From JBGTKH01 sp041744735 (GTDB lineage: Bacteria; Planctomycetota; Planctomycetia; Pirellulales; Pirellulaceae): DNA of 10,050 nucleotides. The stretch spans positions 1 to 10,050 of the forward strand of contig JBGTKH010000022.1 in NCBI GenBank assembly GCA_041744735.1. Reading direction: 5' to 3'. Both the position numbers and the translations under genes were made by a program. This document shows, one piece after another, positions 4,970 through 10,050 of the stretch; the stretch's first letter is position 1, and each line of letters begins with the position of its first letter. Below the pieces are notes generated by a model. The model was not told where the DNA came from, ran no database searches, and saw only the letters and a list, made by a program, of their open reading frames with translations.

Positions 4970-6805
4970 TCACACCGTTTCGGCGAAGGCACGAAGATCT
5001 GCCTCGTAGGCATCCAGCCGCGCGTTCATCTCTTGTTTGGCCGTTTTCAAATCCGCCAGTTGTTCGGCCGGCACAAACGTGAACATGTAGAACTTTATCT
5101 TCGGCTCGGTGCCCGAGGGGCGGATGGCGACATAGTTACCGGTGGCGGCGAGATCGAAGATCAACAGGTTGTCGGTGGCTTTCGGCTCGGAGATCGGTTG
5201 AGGCTGGCCGCCGCGCGGAGTTTTTACTTTGTTGAGATAGTCGCGCACGGCGACGACATCCAGAGCGGCGAGCGAATTCGGCGGCTGCTCGCGGAAGCGA
5301 GTCATCAGTTCCTGCATGCGGCTCATTCCTTCCGAGCCCTCCATCTTCACGTTCAGCAATCGCTCGGCGTGGTAGCCGTGTTGCCAATACAAGGCATCGA
5401 GTTTCTCGTGCAGCGTTTGGCCGGCCGCTTTCACCGTGGCGGCCAATTCGGCCATCAGCATGCAGGCCACAGCGCCGTCTTTGTCACGGGCGTACTGCCC
5501 GACCAGATAGCCGTGCGACTCCTCACAGCCGTAAACAAATTTGTCCGGGCCCTTTTGGTCCATGAGCTCGCAGATCCATTTGTAACCGACCAACACGTCG
5601 CCATAAGTCTTCACGCCGTACGAATCGGCGATGCGGTGGACCATGTCGGTCGTCACCAGCGTCTTGATCACGTAATGGTCGGGCGACAGCGTGCCGGCCT
5701 GTTTGCGTTGCTCGAGAACATAGTCCGCCAGCAGCGCGGCGATCTGATTTCCGGTGAATGTGCCCCACGCGCCGGCCGTGTCTTGCGTCAAGGGCGCCGC
5801 GCAACCCATGCGGTCGCAATCCGGATCGGTGGCCAGGATCAGATGGGCGCCGACTTGTTTCGCTCGCTGAATGATTGCTTCAAAGACCGCGGCATTTTCC
5901 GGATTCGAGACATGCCCCGGCACGTTGGGAAAATCGCCGCTCGGCTGGCGATGCGGCTCGAACACCTCTACGTCCGCAAATCCATCAGCCGTCAGAGCCG
6001 GCAGCACGGCCGATTCGCCAACGCCGTGCAGCGGCGAATAGATGATCTTTGCATCGCGCGGGCCGGGCAAGCGTTGGGCTTTTAACTGCTCGATAAACGC
6101 CGCGTCGACCTCGTCCTTGCAAAACACGATTCGTCCGTCGGCCACAGCGGACGCGAAATCGGTTTGCTGGATGTCGGTGACGTTCATCACGCGCTCGATG
6201 ACCGCCTTGTCGTCAGGCGGCACGAGCTGTCCGCCGGTGGACCAGTAGACTTTCACCGCGTTGTCGCTGGGCGGGTTGTGGCTGGCTGTGACCATGATGC
6301 CGCACGAACAGTTCTTGTAGCGGACCAAGAACGACAGCTCCGGCGTGCTGCGATAGTCATCCAAGAAAAACACCTTGAAACCCGCCGCGACCATGATGCC
6401 GGCGCAAATCTCGGCAAAGTGCCGCGAGCGGTGCCGCGTGTCGTAGGCGATCGCACATGACAGCGATACGTCGTCGCCCAATGTCTCTGTTACATACTGG
6501 GCCAGCCCCTGGGCGCTTTCGCCAATCGTGCGGTCGTTGATCGCGTTGGAGCCGATCGGATACATCCGCCCGCGCCGCCCGCCGGTGCCGAATGGAATGA
6601 CAGTCCAAAACGCATCGTCCAGTTCACGCAGTTTTCCTTCGACCAGATGTTGCGCCACCTCCGGCGCGTACCGAGCATATCGCGGCTCAGTCAGCCACTT
6701 GCGAATGTTTGCCACCGCTCCGGGTGAGAGCTTTCCTGCGGCCGCTGCCTCGGCCAATTGCCGTAGGGCAGCGTTTACATCGATCGATTTGTTTAGATCA
6801 ACCAC
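4970..6805 (-). CDS. Phospho-sugar mutase, PGM2/PgcA type (phosphoglucomutase or phosphopentomutase)
   Basis: A 611-residue alpha-D-phosphohexomutase of the cytoplasm, which moves phosphate between C1 and C6 (or C5) of a sugar through a phosphoserine. It starts at GTG 6803-6805, five bases after GGAGGA. Family landmarks: FGTGGRRG at 72-79; the active-site TASHNPP with S175; the metal-binding loop DPDCD at 327-331; the sugar-binding loop CEESHGY at 427-433; and the phosphate-binding loop RPSGTEPK at 562-569. The long N-terminal lead-in, the ASHNPPSDNAVKVYW sequence and the length of about 600 residues match PgcA/PGM2 proteins rather than the shorter AlgC/GlmM group. Glucose-1-phosphate/glucose-6-phosphate exchange is the likeliest job; phosphopentomutase activity cannot be excluded. 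It has its own terminator at 4891-4954 and is divergent from the second mutase at 7027. Confidence 0.94.
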   Translation of the reverse strand: MVDLNKSIDVNAALRQLAEAAAAGKLSPGAVANIRKWLTEPRYARYAPEVAQHLVEGKLRELDDAFWTVIPFGTGGRRGRMYPIGSNAINDRTIGESAQGLAQYVTETLGDDVSLSCAIAYDTRHRSRHFAEICAGIMVAAGFKVFFLDDYRSTPELSFLVRYKNCSCGIMVTASHNPPSDNAVKVYWSTGGQLVPPDDKAVIERVMNVTDIQQTDFASAVADGRIVFCKDEVDAAFIEQLKAQRLPGPRDAKIIYSPLHGVGESAVLPALTADGFADVEVFEPHRQPSGDFPNVPGHVSNPENAAVFEAIIQRAKQVGAHLILATDPDCDRMGCAAPLTQDTAGAWGTFTGNQIAALLADYVLEQRKQAGTLSPDHYVIKTLVTTDMVHRIADSYGVKTYGDVLVGYKWICELMDQKGPDKFVYGCEESHGYLVGQYARDKDGAVACMLMAELAATVKAAGQTLHEKLDALYWQHGYHAERLLNVKMEGSEGMSRMQELMTRFREQPPNSLAALDVVAVRDYLNKVKTPRGGQPQPISEPKATDNLLIFDLAATGNYVAIRPSGTEPKIKFYMFTFVPAEQLADLKTAKQEMNARLDAYEADLRAFAETV

Positions 6806-6962
6806 GGCTGTCCTCCAATTCAGTCGATGTATCGCTAATTACCGTCGCAGCTAGCAGTTGACAAACTATACTAAAAGGAAAGTTTCTGCGAGTGCGGAGC
6901 GCGGCCGATGAACCAACTGATCGGATGCACAAACTGGCAATGCGGCCAATTCCGACTGCGGT

Positions 6963-6968
6963 TATAAT
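6963..6968 (+). promoter_or_regulatory. Candidate -10 box upstream of the second mutase
   Basis: An exact TATAAT lies 58 bases before the GTG at 7027. No good -35 box is seen at 16-18 bases, so this is only a possible promoter element. It lies in the 221-base divergent region between the two mutase genes. Confidence 0.35.
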
Positions 6969-7026
6969 CCGGTCGCGGCCCGAAAGTCAGGGATGATTTG
7001 ACTTAGCCTAAGGAAAGGAACCAGCC

Positions 7027-8442
7027 GTGGGAGATCCAGCCGTTCGCGCGACACCATTTCCGGAAAATCGCTGGCCCGTCGTTGGTCCGGTGATCGCCAA
7101 CACGGAGCCGATCATCAGTGTTTCGGGCCTCCGCGGGATCGTCGGCCAAAGTTTAACGCCGGAAGTTGCCGTGCGCTATGCGTGTGCGTTTGCCGCCGAC
7201 CTTCCGCCCGGCCCAATTGTGGTGTCTCGCGACGGGCGGCCCAGCGGCCGTATCATCGCCGACGCGTTGCGAAGTGCCTTGGCCGCTGTCGGACGGCGCG
7301 TCTTGGACGCCAACATCGCCGCAACGCCAACCCTGGGCGTATTGGTCCGCCGACACAAGGCCGCTGGCGGCATTCAGATTTCGGCCAGCCACAACCCGCC
7401 GGAATACAACGGGCTGAAGCTGTTTTCGGCCAAGGGCCGCGTCCTTTCCGCCTCCGACGGCGAAGACGTGCTCGAACGATACCGCAACGGCGACATCGCC
7501 TGGGCCGCTCACAAACAGATCGGCGATGTCGAACCGCTCACGGACACAATGAGCGACCATTGTGCGCTCGTACTTGGCTGTGTCGACGCGCAGCGCATCC
7601 GCCGCCGCCAGTTTCGCGTCGTGCTCGATTCGAATCACGGCGCCGGCAGTTTGCTGGGACGGCGGTTGCTCGAAGAACTAGGTTGTGACGTGACGCTGCT
7701 GGGCGGCGAACCGGACGGACATTTCTCGCACCGGGCCGAGCCGACCGCCGAAGGTTGCATCGCCGTCTGCCGCCGAGTGAAGGCGATGGACGTCGACGTT
7801 GGTTTCTGCCAGGACCCCGACGCAGACCGCTTGGCCGTTATCGATGAAGCCGGCCGCTACATCGGCGAGGAATGCACCTTGGCCCTCTGTCTGGATCACG
7901 TGCTGAGCAAGCGCAAAGGTGCGATTGTCACCAACTGTGCGACCAGCCGGATGGCCGAAGATTTGGCCGGCAAATACAACGTGCCGTTCTTCCGCACGCC
8001 GGTGGGCGAAGCCAATGTCGTCGACACGATGCTGGCCCAGAACGCAGTTTTCGGCGGCGAAGGCAACGGCGGTCCGATTGACCCGCGAGTTACGTACGTC
8101 CGCGACAGCTTCATCGGCATGGCCCTGATCCTGGACTACCTGGCCGAGCGGCAATTGACCGTCAGCCAAGTCGCGGCGGAATTGCCTCAGTACGCCATCC
8201 AAAAGACAACCATCCCCCTGGACCGCGACCAAGTCCCCGCCGCCCTCGACAAGCTGGAACAGCACTTCGCCGATGCTCAACCCGACCGCATGGACGGCCT
8301 CCGCCTCGACTGGCCCAACAAATGGCTCCTCATCCGCGCCAGCAACACCGAACCAATCGTGCGGGCGATTGCGGAAGCTGAATCCATCGGCGAAGCGAAG
8401 CGACTATGTGAAGAGGCGGCAGACGCCATCCGGCAGCGTTAG
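7027..8442 (+). CDS. Phosphohexomutase, GlmM-like (phosphoglucosamine or phosphomannomutase)
   Basis: A 471-residue alpha-D-phosphohexomutase. The GTG at 7027 follows AAGGAAAGGAA with a 6-base spacer; a later in-frame GTG at 7090 lacks a ribosome site. Landmarks: ISVSGLRGIVG at 30-40; the active-site SASHNPPEYNG with S121; the metal loop DPDADR at 263-268; the sugar loop GGEGNGG at 343-349; and the phosphate loop RASNTEP at 437-443. The last two differ from the GEMSGH-type and RPSGTEP sequences of the E. coli GlmM group and the GEMSGH/GEYSGH-type AlgC group, and resemble the GGEGNGG/RASNTEP form seen in archaeal and some bacterial GlmM-like enzymes. Making glucosamine-1-phosphate for cell-envelope UDP-GlcNAc is therefore a reasonable guess, but specificity cannot be read with certainty. 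Its neighbour on the other strand is the PGM2-type mutase. Confidence 0.93.
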   Translation: MGDPAVRATPFPENRWPVVGPVIANTEPIISVSGLRGIVGQSLTPEVAVRYACAFAADLPPGPIVVSRDGRPSGRIIADALRSALAAVGRRVLDANIAATPTLGVLVRRHKAAGGIQISASHNPPEYNGLKLFSAKGRVLSASDGEDVLERYRNGDIAWAAHKQIGDVEPLTDTMSDHCALVLGCVDAQRIRRRQFRVVLDSNHGAGSLLGRRLLEELGCDVTLLGGEPDGHFSHRAEPTAEGCIAVCRRVKAMDVDVGFCQDPDADRLAVIDEAGRYIGEECTLALCLDHVLSKRKGAIVTNCATSRMAEDLAGKYNVPFFRTPVGEANVVDTMLAQNAVFGGEGNGGPIDPRVTYVRDSFIGMALILDYLAERQLTVSQVAAELPQYAIQKTTIPLDRDQVPAALDKLEQHFADAQPDRMDGLRLDWPNKWLLIRASNTEPIVRAIAEAESIGEAKRLCEEAADAIRQR

Positions 8443-8583
8443 TAGCAGCAACGACCGCTTTTCGTCGTGGCCGGTTTTTCGTGCCACATGATTTGTTCCA
8501 TCCCCGCTGGCATCTACTCTACCGTCGACCGTTCGGTCACCGTAACTTCGACGAGCGATTGGCCAACTGAGACCGTCCACCCG

Positions 8584-8614
8584 TTAACGCCAAACCGGCG
8601 CCGCAGGGTACAAT
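8584..8614 (+). promoter_or_regulatory. Weak candidate promoter for the DUF4058 gene
   Basis: TACAAT (8609-8614) is a good -10 box. TTAACG (8584-8589) is a 4-of-6 -35 box at a long 19-base spacing. It lies about 47 bases before the ATG at 8661. Confidence 0.3.
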
Positions 8615-8660
8615 GTCAGTCGTGACTGAATGGTCATCCGCAGTTTTGAGGAGGCTGGCG

Positions 8661-9392
8661 ATGCCGATGCATGACTGGACGAAAGTGCGAGCCGGAACGT
8701 ATCACAATTTCCACTATCGCTGGATTGCGGCGATCATGGACAAACTCAACACCGGCATCCTGCCTGCCGGCTATTTTGCCATGGCTGAGCAAGTCATCGG
8801 CGGACCGGAACCTGATGTCGTAACGTTGAAGCTGAGTGGCGATTCGTCCCCTTCGGGCTCGGCGGCGGCTACAATCGCGTTGGATGAGCCAAAGACGAAA
8901 CCGGTGGCCAGCTTCGTCATGGCCGCGGACACGGAGCGTTACGCCAGCAAGGCGAACCGGGTCGTCGTGCGTCACGAATTGGGCGAAGTTCTCGCGGTGA
9001 TCGAAATCGTGTCGCCGGGGAATAAGAATTCGCGTCATGCCATCCGTTCACTGGTCGATAAGTCGGTCGATCTGTTGTTTGAAGGAATCAATCTGCTGGT
9101 CATCGACCCTCTGCCTCCCACACCGCGCGATCCCCAGGGTATTCATCCGCTGATCTGGAGCGAGGTCACGGATCAGCCCTTTGAACTCCCCGCCGATCGG
9201 CCGTTAACGATTGTGGCCTATCAGGCTGGGCCGATCAAAACGGCCTATGTCGAACCGATCGCCGTGGGCCAGCCGCTGCCCACCATGCCGCTGTTTCTAC
9301 AGGGAGAGTATTACGTCGATCTCCCGCTCGAGCAGACCTACCAGGACACCTGGGACGTATTGCCAAAAGAACTGCGGCGGCTGGTCGAGTAA
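8661..9392 (+). CDS. DUF4058 family protein
   Basis: A 243-residue protein. The ATG at 8661 is chosen because GAGGAGG precedes it by 6 bases and because the family typically opens with MPMHDW; the ATG at 8613 lies at the predicted -10 box and has no ribosome site. The sequence shows MPMHDWTKVRAGTYHNFH at 1-18, GYFAMAEQ at 37-44, PDVVTL at 51-56, VRHELGEVLAVIEIVSPGNK at 103-122, and GINLLVIDPLPP from 142. This layout matches DUF4058, a family common in planctomycetes and cyanobacteria with no established function. The PDV ... EIVSP ... K ... LVIDP order resembles the Uma2/DUF820 type of PD-(D/E)XK fold, so a nuclease-like core is possible (inference). There is no signal peptide. The next gene is on the same strand after 156 bases with no visible link. 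Confidence 0.9.
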   Translation: MPMHDWTKVRAGTYHNFHYRWIAAIMDKLNTGILPAGYFAMAEQVIGGPEPDVVTLKLSGDSSPSGSAAATIALDEPKTKPVASFVMAADTERYASKANRVVVRHELGEVLAVIEIVSPGNKNSRHAIRSLVDKSVDLLFEGINLLVIDPLPPTPRDPQGIHPLIWSEVTDQPFELPADRPLTIVAYQAGPIKTAYVEPIAVGQPLPTMPLFLQGEYYVDLPLEQTYQDTWDVLPKELRRLVE

Positions 9393-9548
9393 CTGCCGAG
9401 ATTGCTGAACGTCGCATGTGGGCGTCGATCCTGTTGAACTTGCGAGGAATTCGCACTGCAGCCACGCCTGCCAACTTCGAGTGAATCCAGCCTGCGCTTT
9501 CCGGTCCTTTGCCTAACGCGACGTTTCCGCATGACAAGGGACCGAACC

Positions 9549-10050
9549 ATGACAACCGCCGACTTGCAATCTGACTACGATGGCCTTCGCCACGAGGCCA
9601 CGCGACTCGCTGGAGGACTCACGGAACTTTCGCAACGAGCCACAGTCTATCACCACGTCTACCGCGCATCCGGCGGCAATCATGCCTTTCCGTTGCTTGC
9701 CGCGCATGGCGCGCTTTGGGCGCGCGGCTGGTTTCAGTTTGGCTTCAAACTAGGGCGGCTGTTGGCTTGGCCGTCTGCTTTCGACCGCCAGTTGCGACAG
9801 CGGCAACTTGCCGTGCTCGATGACTTTGCCAATGCCTTTCGCGACATCAATCGCCGCGTCTGCATCGACGTCTACACCAACTTTTACTTCACGCGGCAGT
9901 ATGGCGAACAGGCGGAGGCCGCGCAGTTTGTTCCCGGGCCGCTGTTGGACGCCTTGCGCCGAGTTCACGCGGCTCGCCGCTGCGGCCAGGCGCTGACGGA
10001 TGCTGAAAGGCGGGAAGTCTTCCTCGCACACTTTCTTCAGGAACAGGAAT
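9549..10050 (+). CDS. Unrecognised protein, 3' end beyond window
   Basis: An open frame from ATG 9549 to the right edge, 167 complete codons with no stop. AAGGGA precedes the ATG at about 7 bases. Base use (GC-rich third positions) is like the neighbouring genes, and no other frame is as convincing. The protein begins MTTADLQSDYDGLRHEATRLAGG and includes YHHVYRASGGNHAFPLLAAHGALWA at about 35-59, an aromatic and basic helix region GWFQFGFKLGRL, and DINRRVCIDVYTNFYFTRQYG from about 99. It looks mostly helical and soluble, although the 45-75 segment is fairly hydrophobic. I do not recognise a named family. The Cys, His and Tyr clusters suggest conserved structure but no specific chemistry. Confidence 0.82.
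   Translation, partial: MTTADLQSDYDGLRHEATRLAGGLTELSQRATVYHHVYRASGGNHAFPLLAAHGALWARGWFQFGFKLGRLLAWPSAFDRQLRQRQLAVLDDFANAFRDINRRVCIDVYTNFYFTRQYGEQAEAAQFVPGPLLDALRRVHAARRCGQALTDAERREVFLAHFLQEQE

Noticed and set aside
4838..6085. 415-codon open frame on the plus strand
   Set aside because: It lies antisense to the well-supported 611-residue mutase, has no recognisable motif or ribosome site, and is rich in His/Arg/Gly as expected for a shadow frame in GC-rich DNA.
6858..6872. TTGACA followed closely by TATACT
   Set aside because: Only 3 bases separate the two boxes, so they cannot act together as a sigma-70 promoter.

Overview
The window looks like a piece of a planctomycete chromosome, probably of the Pirellulales group. 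The reasons are a DUF1559 protein with the LLLPAVQAAREAARR signature, a DUF4058 protein, a secreted sialidase, a short secreted protein rich in Lys and Pro, GTG starts, GC-rich genes with AGGAG-type ribosome sites, and many palindromic repeats between genes. No rRNA, tRNA, CRISPR array or transposase gene was seen.

Layout. 1-167 (-): start of a gene with a CSDGR motif resembling beta-carbonic anhydrases. 168-617: divergent gap holding palindromic repeats and an 18-bp tandem array. 618-1088 (+): small secreted protein. 1085-1217: inverted-repeat element that fills the convergent gap. 1220-2326 (-): exo-sialidase. 2473-3387 (+): DUF1559 protein with an N-terminal zinc ribbon. 3384-3647: second inverted-repeat element with the same ends and a nested palindrome. 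3671-3734: another palindrome, then a good promoter. 3916-4875 (+): cysteine synthase. 4891-4954: palindrome plus T-tract acting as a terminator. 4970-6805 (-): 611-residue phospho-sugar mutase of the PGM2/PgcA type. 7027-8442 (+): a second hexomutase, GlmM-like, divergent from the first. 8661-9392 (+): DUF4058 protein. 9549-10050 (+): unrecognised gene running off the window.

The genes do not form one pathway. The two hexomutases (sugar-phosphate interconversion and probably amino-sugar phosphate supply) share a divergent intergenic region. The sialidase probably acts outside the cytoplasm on sialylated glycans. CysK is stand-alone cysteine biosynthesis.

The most interesting content lies between the genes. 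First, a palindrome family built from a 5-bp mini-hairpin with a GNNA loop occurs in all or part at four places, and one stem pair covaries across nine arms (G-C, C-G and T-A all occur). Second, two elements with identical CTAGTGCTTTGTCA ends and unrelated interiors each begin exactly on the TAG stop codon of the upstream gene. Both are read directly from sequence; their function and mobility are inference.
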